Assembly: GCA_012845835.1 (NCBI GenBank)
Contig: JABAKD010000028.1
Location: 5,552,296 to 5,616,295 of the forward strand
Length of the DNA: 64,000 nt
Direction of reading: 5' to 3'
DNA from: Undaria pinnatifida
Lineage: Eukaryota; Sar; Phaeophyceae; Laminariales; Alariaceae
In this document: piece after piece, positions 1 through 12,200 of the stretch
Layout of the letters: the number at the start of each line of letters is the position of its first letter
How positions within the stretch are numbered: the stretch's first letter is position 1
The notes under the pieces: generated by a model
The model's input: the letters and a program-made list of their open reading frames with translations, nothing else
What the model was told of the DNA's origin: nothing
Database searches by the model: none
Program-made: the position numbers and the translations under genes

Positions 1-219
1 TCGTTGCATGGTTGGTGGCGTGCCCAGATATTGATTTTTTTTTTCGCGGGGATAGTGTTGAAATTTTTGTCATTCGCCGGGGGGACGCTCTGTGATGAAT
101 GAATGTGCGTCTCGTCAATCGTTTTGGCATGGTGACCATGTATGCGTTACCACTCGTCGCTGGTGCCCTTGCTATTGGCGTGTTTACACGCTCTTGTGGT
201 TTTCTTGGGGGTTGCGCAG

Positions 220-285
220 GGAGGGGAGGCAGACGTCGGGTCAGCGGCTGCGTTGGAACGGATCCTTCGATTTTGCCCCAGAATG
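220..285 (+). CDS. ATM: ATM exon 1 of those in the window
   Basis: The acceptor is TTGCGCAG and the donor is ATG|GTAAGA. It is 66 bases, phase 0 at both ends, and encodes GGEADVGSAAALERILRFCP followed by RM. Phase agrees with exon 2. The 3' end of this exon (TTTTGCCCCAGAATG) is the first unit of the degenerate array that follows in the intron. Support is from splice sites and phase only. Confidence 0.6.
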
Positions 286-3200
286 GTAAGAGGGTTTTGC
301 TCCAGGCAGAATGATTTGCGATTCTGCTCCAGAATGAACATTTTCAGAGTTTTATTTTGCTCCAGAAAGGTGAGATAGGTTGCTCCAGACTCAATATTGG
401 TAGTGAGAGATGTTGCTCCAAAATTGGTGCACGGTTTTACTCCAGAAACGTTATTTGTTGAGATTTTACATCAGATTGTTGAGCGAATTTGCTCCAGAAT
501 GAGTGATAATAGGAGTTTTGCCCAGTTTTGCCCACTTTTTTTTTTTTCTAATTTTCGACGGCGCCAAAACAATAGGGGCTCGTTTCCAACTCTGAGTGCC
601 CAGCTTTCGTGCGTGCTTCGTATTCCAGCCGACGACCGGATCTACCAACCTTCGATTTTTTTTTTTTTTTTTTTTTGCCTTTTTGGAACGCACATACACT
701 ACTCGTCGTAACGCCCGAATGTCAGTAAAGCGATTTTGTTGGGTTGGGTTGGGTTGGGTTGGGTTGGGTTGGGTTGGGTTGGGTTGGGTTGGGTTGGGTT
801 GGGTTGGGTTGGGTTGGGTTGGGTTGGGTTGGGTTGGGTTGGGTTGGGTTGGGTTGGGTTGGGTTGGGTTGGGTTGGGTTGGGTAGGGTTGGGCTGGGTT
901 GGGTTGGGACGTTCGGTTGGCTAGTGTTTTTTTGGGTTGAGTTGGGTTGGGTTGGATTCGGTTCGATTGACCTGGGACGTTCGGTTGGGTTGGGACGGTT
1001 GGTTGGCTAGGTCTTTTGGGTTGAGTTGGGCTCGGTTCGGTTCGGTTCGGTTCGGTTCGGTTCGGTTCGGTTCGGTTCGGTTCGGTTCGGTTCGGTTCGG
1101 TTCGGTTCGGTTCGGTTCGGTTCGGTTCGGTTGGGACTTTCCCGCTTCCCACCAACGCAGACAAGTTGACGACAATTACAGATATCCAGGGCTTTTCACG
1201 GTTCATGACCCGGCCCGCCGGTCGGGTCGGCTGGTTCTAAATAATCTCGCGGGTCGAGTCGGGTCGGATCAGGAGGATTTGGACATGTCCCGGCTCGAGT
1301 TGGGTCGGACCAGGACATTTTGGAGTGTGGCACGTCGGGCCGGGTCACGCTGACCCGATCCGACCCGCGAGAAGCCATCTGACCCGTGAATTGCCTTGCG
1401 AATATCCGCCAGCGATATTTCATAGTGAGAAGTACAGGCGCTGTTAATATAGAGATTTTGCTCTAGAAGTGGTTGAGTGATTTGATTTCCAGGATGGTGA
1501 GATCGCTGGTTGCTCGCGCGCTGTATCTATCCCAAGCCGCGCGTGAGTGTGTGTAAGGTGAAGGTCATGTACAAAAAAGTTACCAGTCCGACGATAAAAA
1601 TAAGCTCGATGTGACCAATACTTGGAAATGTGCAAAATTCCGAGATCTAAGGTAGGGGATGATAATTAAACATCCCCGGGTCAACCAATGCGATGTTTCA
1701 ATCCTTGATCGACCTGCATGTAGATGCGATTATTGTTGATTCATAGCTTTATGATAAAATAGCAGTACCGCATGGCTTCAATTCCATATCGACCATACCC
1801 GGTACATTTTATCGCTTTTCCTGTCGAGTTCATAGATTCTGCCGTACTAGTAGCTCTATGATAGTCACCTTGCACCCATTGATCGCCAAGCCGTTTCGTT
1901 GGCAACCTCTGGGTCCACCCGCGCTTTTTGGTTCGCTTCTCGCGTCCTTTTTTCGGAGGAACTTCTTGGCCATGTGCTCCCCCCTCCCCGCCCCCCCCCC
2001 CCCACCCCCTGTGGTCATACGACTAGGGTTAATCATGAATGAGTACCCCTCCTTTTCCCCCGTCCCAACCCCCCCCCCTACTATCGCCCCCACCTTCCCT
2101 CACGCGCCCAACTGTAGGTCAGGGACTGGCATAAAGGCAACCTGCCGGAGTTAGCCCCAGCGGCCACCGCAAGCTCCCTGGGACGCGGGGGCGGGGGCGG
2201 GGGCTCCCCCTCAAGCTCCGGTCGCGGCGGCAACGCTGGCAGTAGAGGAAGCGGACGGTACCACGGAGGCCGCCAATCGCGCGGGGGAACAGGGTCTCCT
2301 GGCGGCGGCGGTGGTAGTGGCAGCGGGAGAAATACCCCTACGCAAGGGGGGGGCAGTGGGTTCTCGAACGGCGATGACGATGATGACATGATGAACGATG
2401 ACGATGATGTTGTTTCGAATGTCGGTAGGAGCGGCAGCGGCAGCGGGGGCGGGGGGGGATGGGAGGGCGCGGGGGGTCTCTCGCTCGCGTCTCAGTACTC
2501 TTCCACTCAGGGAGGGGGGGGTGGTGGCGGGGGAGGCGGGGCCGGCGGGGGGAGCGGTGGAAGCCGTGCTGGGGGAGCGGGGGGAGACGGGCGGGCGTTT
2601 GGGGAGGGGAAGGAGCCGGATGGTGCCCTAAAAGGGTCGATGATGTGGTGCGCGCGGCTTTCGTTAGCCATCCGCCCCGACCCGGCTACGGCTCGCCGGC
2701 TTTCGCAAGTGTTTGGAAAGGTGAGGAAGGGGAAAACGTACGTAAAATACTGTTTGTTGGAAAGATGCCACAGTGCTCTTACTTTATTTGTTTTCAATCG
2801 TCGCTTTTGCTCTCCAACTCAACCTATAGAAGATTTCTCGCCCTCGATTGATTCTATGATACCCCCTCCCCCCTAAAAAGTAGCGATTTTTATTCACGAA
2901 CGTCTCATGGCTGCTCGATACGAGGAGGTATGCTATGAAAAAATATCTTCTCATCTTTTTTTGTTAGCAAAGGAACGACTATCGAACGATGACGTCGGGG
3001 TGGCAAGGGGGCACAATGTTTCAGGAGATACGGCCGAGATCTCGCTTCAAAACCAGCGATTTCGCTATATATATATAAGTTGGAGGGGCTACCGTAGAAC
3101 GACTCCCGCACAGTCGACATTCTGGACCAGCCGTGGTCGCGGGTGTCATCCCTTTCCGCCCCCAGCACGCCCCCTCATCTTTGTCGCGCAAAAAAGGGTT

Positions 3201-6200
3201 CAGCAAATCCCACTGCCCGTCGATTTGCATCGGGTAGTGGCCAACTCGCGCGTTCGCACTTTCCTCGGCATGTCATTTTGTTTTCGCAGAGAAAGGCCCT
3301 TTAGAGATTTGAACTCGCGAACGAGATCGACCTCAATAGTTGCGCTACTTGCTGTTGAATCGCTGGGGACGCCGGTACTGAAATTGCTGTACCGGTAACC
3401 AGAGCTTTTCGCCTGTCAGATCACGTTTTGCGGCTCGGATCGGATCAGGCCCCCTGACCCGGCCCGCGAGGTTTCGAAAACCTCCTGATCCGAGCGGCGG
3501 GCCGGATCGTGACCCGTGAAAACCCGTGGTTGCAAGGCTTGTGGGACCCTGAGATGGGGGCAATTAGAATATTATACCATGTGTATATTAACTAGCGGGA
3601 AGACCGCGGCTCCCCGCCTTTAGCACTAGGTCTGCGTTGCCTCATAGAGCTGCTGAAGCCATGATAAGGTTGGCGTATTCATCAGTCGGCGATCCGCGAG
3701 TTAGTGTGGGCTGACCCTTTTAGAACCCGGAGATAGAGGCTAAAGCCAACGATATGTTTGGTGTTGTCAACTGTCTGCGAGTTCGTAAGTGTGAGCGCGC
3801 CGCATGTGCTTGCGAGTAGGATCATGCCGCACCTCGTGCAAACAAGTCATTGTTTGCGTTGTAGTTATAGGTCGGACAGGCAACGTTAATCATGCCTCAA
3901 CCAAGAAGTTGCCGATGCTGAACTCATCTATTTTTTTATTGGGAGGGGACACTTTTTTGTTCTCAAGTAACATTTTTCACGAACAAGTATAAGTAACCGG
4001 TAGCCCTTTTCGAACTGCACCCCCGGTTTACGCTGAATCCACCCCCCCCGCCCCCCTCCCCCTTCTCCTCTGTCCCCATCTCCTGCGTTGGATGCGGTCG
4101 ATCTGTGCGACTCGCCACAGGCCTACAACGATGGCTTGGTTGACGAAGCGGAGCTTTTTGCGGTGGCAAGAGCGGCGGCAGAGGTGTTTTACCAGGGTGG
4201 AGTGGGGAGCGACGGGCAGGAGGTACGGGAGAAGTGTTGATTTTTCCATGACAAAATATACCTCAGCTGCGAGATCGAGAAATTTCGTCGAAACTGATAT
4301 TTTCCAGACTATCTGTAGTGGTAGGCGATCGCGCGGGCTAGTGGACGGTGGCGAGGACTTGGCTTACTGACCCTTTTTTTGTTGATCGTGGTATATCATG
4401 GCGGCCATACCAACAGAATCGCCTCGGTAGCCCCTTAAGGGCATCCAAACGGAGAACAAAAAGGGGCAGAGTAAAAGGGAAACACACAAATACAGGGACG
4501 AAGCAAGGGGAAAAAAGGGGTGAAAGGGAAAAAAAGGGGAAACCCCGTTCAGCAAGAGACCGCATACCGGCGGTGATAGAGTACCGCAGTATTGGCTGAC
4601 ACGGCACCCCCGACGGGAATGGGGAAGGCAACAACAAGAATGAAAAATGGCCAAACAAATGGCCAGTTTGGTTCTATCAACCGTCTACGAGTAGTGTGCG
4701 AGCGCCATGGCGCGGGCGGGGTCAGGTTGCATGCACCGCGTGGTGTACGACTCCTTGCATCTCGCTTCTGACCGTATAGAGGTTGCGATTTGGGGTGGAG
4801 AAACAAAAAATTATGACCGTCGGTCGGGATAGCGTTGTGTCTTACGCGTGTGTTTTCTTTTCGTTTGCCGGGGGATATGTTGATCGGATTGGTTGCACTT
4901 TCTGTTTTTCTCGCAATATTTTTGTTTTGGGGTAAAGGTGCATAGACCTCCTGACGAAACGAATCCCGGAAAAGTAGGCTTTGCCTCTGCCTCTATCGCA
5001 GAATGCGTCGGGTATCACTCCCCCCCCCCCCCCCCCCCCCCTCCCAGCCAAGCGATGGTCAATGCTGCATTTTTTTTTTGTCTTTTTTTGTCGTCGTCAT
5101 TGTATAACTAACTCCTTTCGTAATTGATTAGAGAGCTGTCATCCGCCCGCAAAAAAAAAGTACGCACAAGGTGCCGAAGCCCGCCTTACAAGTGGTTCCT
5201 AGTAGGCTGCAGCTCGCACACCCTTCATGCGACTCGCCGAACACCTCACGGCGCCTTCTTTTGGCGCGCTTGGTGCACGCCATGTCTGCCTGGTCGGTGA
5301 AAACCCGAGGTGACCTGCTCCGTCCCGGCATTGTAGGGGTGCGAGGGTCTGTAGTCATGGTCATACCACTACGGCCATGCATGAATGTCGAGTACCCTCC
5401 CCCCCCCCCCTCCTTCCCTCCCCCCATCCTGACGTCTCACAGGGATTAGCCCTTACCTTTAGCCGCCTTTCTTGACCTCATAAACCGGTCAATAAGCCCC
5501 CGCACGAGTCGAGGAGGCGCGTGATAAACGAGTGCAACTCGCTCCACGCTTGCATTCAGCTCCTTTTTATTTCGGTGCTAAACGCTCGTCCCACTCACCC
5601 CACGCTTACATTCAGCTCGTTGTTATTTCGTGGTCGGCGCTGAGCGCTCGTCACGATCCCCCGAGGCTTGAGGGCGTGCGAAGACTTTTGGCTACGATAT
5701 GGGTGCCCAGCGCTGTTTGGCCACACTATTTCTGATTGAGGGCGCTCCTTAACCGCGGACCTAACCATTGTGGTTGGAACACCACTTGCGTTTTGACAAC
5801 GTTGCTCGTTCAAAGCTTAGGCGGCGGTGGGATTGTTTGTCGGGGTTAGGTCGGTTTTTGGGTGATACACAAGCGCTCCTCTAGTGAGGATTATAACCTT
5901 ATTTTATTTTTTGGTGCACCCCTGTTGGTAGCATGGGCCTGTGGCACCGCATCCCCCCGGCTCTTCCCCACTTCCGCCCCCCCTCCGCTCTCCCCCCTCT
6001 TTCCCCCCCCCTTCGCCCCCTCCCCCCCCCCCCCGGCTCTTTCCCACACTTCCGCCCCCCCTCCGCTCTTTCCGCCCCCCCTTTCTGCGTGCCGCCCCTT
6101 GGTTATCAACACCGGGCAGGTCGGCGGCAACGCGGAGGATGGAGAGGGAGGGCTGGAGCTTGTGCGCTCGGCCGTAGACCTCGTCCTCGCTTTCGCAGAC

Positions 6201-9200
6201 CCGGACGACCCGTCCAATGGCTGGCTGCTCCGGCTGCTGGGGGTAAGCAAGGAGACAGAACAACAGCGCTTTTTTTAGAAAATCATAGTGCCACTAACTT
6301 TTAAGTTTTTGTTGTTGTCATAACTGTAAATATTGCCGAGTGCCTGGTACCAGGTATCTGGTTGACTGTTGTCAGAGCTCCTGCTGCTGGGGGTGAGTGA
6401 GACAGAGCAGCAGCGTTTGTTGCTGTTGTCATGCCGCCGAAAAATTCAGATTTAGTAAACATCTGATTCGCTGGTTTTTCAGAGCAGTGGCGGACCCGCC
6501 ACATAGTCTGCCCTAGAAGCAGGTCGGCTTCATGAGAAAAGTTCTTGCCCCGGCTGCCTATCTGTTTGGTCGAGGGTGGCCAATCGGCCGCTCGTTTTGA
6601 TTGTCAAGCGCCACCATAGCCCGCTCTGGACCCGCGCGGCCGCCGTTGTTAACCTCGGTCCCCCCAAAGGCTTAATATTAGGGTTAGGGTTGAGGTTGTT
6701 AGGGATTAGCTCTGGGACGACGTCCAATGTTGCATTTGGCCACAGGCCACCTGCAGGATTTTTTGTATTTTATAAAAATTGAAAAACGTCGGCTGTGAGT
6801 ACGAACGATTGGATGGTTGAAACTCGACTTTGCAAGCTGCGTGGTACAACTGTGTTTCGCTGATACACAGTAGTAGTGGCACAGAATTTACGGAAGGTCG
6901 TTCGCACGTGTTATATATTTGACCCTCATGAAAGATATAGGTCGGTGACTCCCCTGTGTTGTAGGGCCATAATTTAAGGCGAACCATCGGTCGTGTCTCT
7001 CTCGATCATTGTTGGTGGCGTATTTGCCACGGTGTGTGCGCATTTCCTCCTATGAGGGAGAAGCTGCTGGCGCCAGCAGGCAGCGCTGGTGGATGGCTCA
7101 GCCTCGTTTTGCTGTTAATGTTTGAGGGCTGCCGTATGTCTTTGCGAAGCAGTTTTGCCGATCGTGTTAACTAGTGGCTGCTCCAAGTGTTTAGGGGCTC
7201 TTCTAAGTAGTTAGGCCTATGGGTGCCCTCGTAGCTGTGAACCTCCTGTCGCCTCGTGGGTGGGTCGAGCTCTATTGCGCCGATCGCGTTCGTAGAGGTC
7301 CCAACGTGGTACCAAGTAGGTTCATAAGATGTGACCACGTCAGAGGTTGTGCGGCTACATGAAAACCAGTAGATGTCGCAAACAAACCCAAGAAGTTGTG
7401 ACTTTCATGTGGTCACAAGGTGTTAGGAGCTTTCAGGAAGCTGTGAGTGTTGTGAGACTTGCATGTAAGGGCGTGGCTTTTTCTGGCGCGGCAATCGTAG
7501 CTTTTTGCTGGCCCAACCTGACAGACACGCGTATACTTTGGTGTTGGGCGGTCCGGTACAAATGCGTAGCTGCGTTTTGTTCGCGATGGCTACGCGGCAC
7601 CCACTTCCAGCAATCGACAGATAGGAAGGACCCCGAACCTTTGTCCGCAAGAAACCAGAGTAATTTTCTGAGAACGAAAATTCGGCGGAATATGTGGTGT
7701 AAGGTAACCGTTTTCATGAGTGTGCTGTTGCTTTGTTTTGGTGTGATGCTGTGGGATATGTAGTACGCGTACATAGGCGTTATACCGATTGGTGATTTGG
7801 CGCTCACTTTATTTCTTGCTGCTGCTGCTGTTCCCGTCGATGCACAGTTCATCCAGCAAGCGGTGGTTGCGCGGGGGCGGGGGCGAAGCTACCGTTCGGC
7901 CGGAAACGACACGGTTGACTCGGCGACGGGCGAGAGAGAGCGCGCGTGCCTTGCACATCTGGCGCACGTCGTGTTCAAGGACGAGCTTGTGCTTGCTGGT
8001 GCTAAGATAAGGTGAGAAGGAAAAAATCGAGTTTGTTTTTACGTGTGTTGCTTGTGGCTGGGTAGCGCGTGCTGCTTCTGCTGCGGTGTGATATTGTTAC
8101 TACTCGCGTGCGTCCTTGTGTGTTTCGCACCAAACGGTAAGACCAGACAGACAGGCATAATCGAAAAGCTGAAACTGCGATTTGTGTAGGGGACCTGGAC
8201 CTACCAGAAATGAAAAAAAGATATACCAGAGGACGTGGATGCACATATGTGCCCGTGTGGGAAAACACTAAAGAGTAGGACTCACATGGTAGGACAATGT
8301 GAAATATACAAGAGGGAACGAGTTGTGTTAGAGGAGACGAAGAAATTAGACGAATGTGATATGGAAGAGTTTGGTAGACTAGAACGTAGGGGGAAAACGA
8401 TCGCTATCCTAGGAGATAGATGGTGGCCACAGATGGCGAAACAGGACGGGGATAGGATAAGCAAATAGTTTTTATTTACTATACATGGAAAAAGCGTATT
8501 GAGCGCCCAAATGTTGGAGATGCCTATTTTAAGAGTAGGAACGTTTCTCCGTCTCGAAAGGGATGCATGGCCAATGGTCAAAGGACTAAGGCAAGCAACA
8601 AATGAGCACCCCCCCCCCCCCCCCCCCCCTTATATTATCGCATGCAAAAACAGCCGATTGGTCGGCGCGGCCCACCTGTTCGCGGCGAGAGCCTTTATTT
8701 TCGTCGTTGCGGCCTACCCTATCTTATCATGTTCAAGTTCTGCTGCCGCCACCATCCCCCACCTTATGACGTGACAAAACAGCCGATTGCTTCACGTGGC
8801 CTACCTGTCCGCGACGAGAGCTATCTTCGACGCCTTTCCAGCCTACCCCACCTTGCCTTGTGCAAAGTCCCCCCCCCCCCCCCCATCTTATCGCGTGCAA
8901 AACCAGCCGATTGGTCCGCGCGGCCTTCCTGTCTGCAGCGAGAACCATAATTGACGCATTTCCGGCCTACTCCATCTCACCGTATGCCAAACTTCCCCCT
9001 GTCCTCTTCCCCCTCCCTCATACTCTCGCGTGCGAAACCAGTGGATTGTTTCGTGGGGCTCACCTGTTAGTGACGGGAGCTCTCTTGGACATCTTTCCGG
9101 CCTACTCCATCTTGTCGCATGGATCCCCCCCCCCCCTCCCCGTCACCCATCTTGTCGCATGCAAAACCCGCCGATTGGTCCGGGCGGCGCACCTGTCCGC

Positions 9201-12200
9201 GGCTCGGGCCATCTTCGACGCCTTCCCGGCCTACTTCGTCTTATTGCATGCTAAGTCTACCCCCCCCTCCCCTCCCCTCCTCCCCCTCCCCCTCTCTCCT
9301 CTTATCGGATGCAAAACCAGCCGATTGGCCCGCGCGGCTCACCTCTCCGCCGCTCGGGCTATCTTCGACGCCTTCCCGGACGCGAGCCTCCGCGACGATT
9401 TTGCCGCATGCGTTTTCTCAGGAACGAGGGATGTTGACTCGGGAGTTCGATCAATCGCGGCGGAGGCCACCCGAGTGCTTTTTCGCCGCTTCCTCCCGGG
9501 AAAACACCAAGCCATTTTCGCGACGATTGTGGCCAAGCTGCCGCCCGTGGTGGTGGTCGACGGCGAGGGGGAAGAAGAGGGGGAAGATGAGGATGGCACC
9601 GGTGGAAGTGTGAAGGCGGCGGTGGTGGCGTCTGAACGGGCCTATGCTAAGCTGTCGAGCCGTAGGTCCGACAATGAGCGCAGGTGGGGTTTACGGGGGG
9701 AGGGGCGAAATGTGTGTAGGGGGGGAGAGTGTGACGGAGGGGGGGGGTAGGGGAGGGGGCGGCCATGTATGGTGGGATGTGTTTGTTGTCGTGCATGGAC
9801 GTAATCTTTAGACCGTAGACCCTCGCAGGCGGTAAGGCGGGGAGGGGCGCAAAGTGGATTGGAGCGGAGGGGGTCGCGAGGTAGGGGTGGGGTTTTGGCG
9901 AAAGGGGGATAGGGGAGGAGGAGGCGGTGGGGTTTCGGTGTGAGGGGTGGGGATTCTGATATTGTGGGGCTACTCAATGGTGTGTTGATTGAGTTTGCCT
10001 TCGGGCGTGTTATGGTTTAAACTTCTCCCCCGCTCCTCCCCCCCCTCTAACCTTCCCCCCCCCCGCTCCGGCCCCCGTCCACCGATGTATATATATAATA
10101 GTTGGCCTCGGTTGGCACTGACGCTGTAAAACGTTGTATGTATATTGGAGTTGTCGTTGGTTGGCAACAGTTCTGTAAAACATGTCAATCACTGCGTGAG
10201 CTAGACAACCAGGGTACCATTTTTTTTTTTTCTTGGCGGTCACCATGATGGTTATCGAGTTGGATAATATTTTGCGGGGTGGAGAACCCTAACTCCGCAC
10301 AAGGGGAATGATCGCATCACGTAGTGTGAATTTGGTGAGCCCCCCGCGACGCGGTTACATATTAATACCCATTACTGTCTCTGGAGCGACCACGCCAGAA
10401 AACAAAGTAACTCGTTGGCGCTGTCATCCCTGGCAAGAAAGTAGGCACAAGGTGCCGAAAGCCCGTCCTAGGAGCGGTTCTTTGAAGGATGCAGTTCACC
10501 CTTCATGCGACTCGCCGAACACCTCACGGCGCTTCCCGCTTGGTGCAAGCAATATCTGACTGGTTGGTAAAGACCCGACGTGCTCCGTCCCGGCACAGTA
10601 GGGATGCGAGGGTCTACGGTCATACGACTACGGCCGTTCACAAACTGAGTACACCCCCCCCCCACCCCCCCCCTCCGGCCCACGTTTTTCCCTCCTCTTC
10701 TCCCTCCTTCGATAAGGTACTTCGTGGTCGGTCGTCGAGAGCTCGAGGCCACCTCCCTGGCCACAGTGGCGGACATGGCTGTTTCCAGTCCTAGAGTTAC
10801 CCGGGCGGCCCTGTTCCACCTCTTGCGGCGCTTTGTCAGGCCGGAACTCGCCGCTGCCATTCGGCGACTGATCGAGCGACTGGCGGTCAGGCTGGGGTTT
10901 GCTTCGGGTCCCGCGCTCCTGAGGCAAGGAGTTGCCTTGCGTTTTTTTTTGCTATTTGCATTTTTCCCTTGGGGCAGGGGGGGTGGGTCATAGCTAAACG
11001 AACCCCCAAAGAAGATCAAGTGTTTTAATGATATCACGACTCGCGACGAAACGTATTGAAACGTAGCTCTGTATGCTTGTACTTTTTTTTTTTCGTTTTG
11101 CTCATCCCTTCTATTGTTGTGTGCATTTTTCCTTTCCCTTTTCCCCTCCCTAGACGTATCGCGGATCCAGGGTTACCAAGCAGCCTCTGCTATCCCCTCC
11201 CCGCTACGGTGCTTGCCTTCTTTTATATCTCGGGAAGATTCCAGTTGTTCCTCCCCTCGCAGACTCGCACCGAAGTGTGCCTGCCCACGCTTCTAGGCGG
11301 TCTCAGCGGTTGATTTACCAGGCTCGAGGATAACCTGATACGCTACCGGGGCGACCGGTACTGGAGCACACTGAACCCTAACCTCTAGATGAGAGTTTCG
11401 ATGTTAGCCACAACCTGCAGCTCGGTACTCCGCTTCCTGGTTGACCTTCGCTTAATTGAAGTCGCAGCTATCATAACTACTGTCGTGTACTTTGGACTTT
11501 TTGCGAATGAGCTCAAGGGTCAAAACCCACGTGGGAGTTTTACCTGGTAGGCGATACCTCGTTTGGGACCCAGGTACAGTATCGCCGCCTGCAAGGTGGG
11601 AAGTGCGGTCTTACCTTACTTTCGGGAAAGAGCGTGCAGCAGGCAACCGTGCAGATTTTTAATGTGCTGCCTCGCGTGTCGTGTTGAATCTCCTCACGCC
11701 GCTCGCTCTCCTGGCACGTTCCCCCCCCCATAGACTTGCCCTGCCACAGACACCTGCTTCGGTAGAGGTGGCCGTTTTAACCCTTTTAGCAGCGCACTCC
11801 CGATATGGGGACACAATACTTGGAATTAGACTACGATAATACTAGGAGTTGGAGAAGGGTTAACGGGACGCATGGTTTCTGCATGACGGGCTCCTTTCTC
11901 AGCTAGAGTAGCTACCTAAATATATACTATATATTGGAACCCCGTTTGTGTTTCCTGTAGTATTCGTTCTCTGCATTACGGATCGCTTAATGGAAGTGTT
12001 GAATTGGATGAGGCTTCCTGCGCCGGCCGGATCCCCTACGCCAGTTTTGTGTTTCCTAATCCATTTGCTGTGCACCTACTATAGCCCATGGGATTTGTCC
12101 ATCGAAGTTAGCCCTTTTTCAGCACCGCAGTCCCGCCATGGGGATGAAGCACTGGAGTTAGGCTACGAAAATTGTAGGAGCTGGAAGTGAGTTAAGTGAA

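Noticed and set aside
738-907. GGGTT tract as a telomere repeat
   Set aside because: Known telomere repeats have the TTAGGG or TTTAGGG type; this tract is internal, lies in an intron and is accompanied by other pentanucleotides.
466-1206. Long - strand frame of RTEPN and NPTQP repeats
   Set aside because: It is only the translation of the TTCGG and GGGTT microsatellites.
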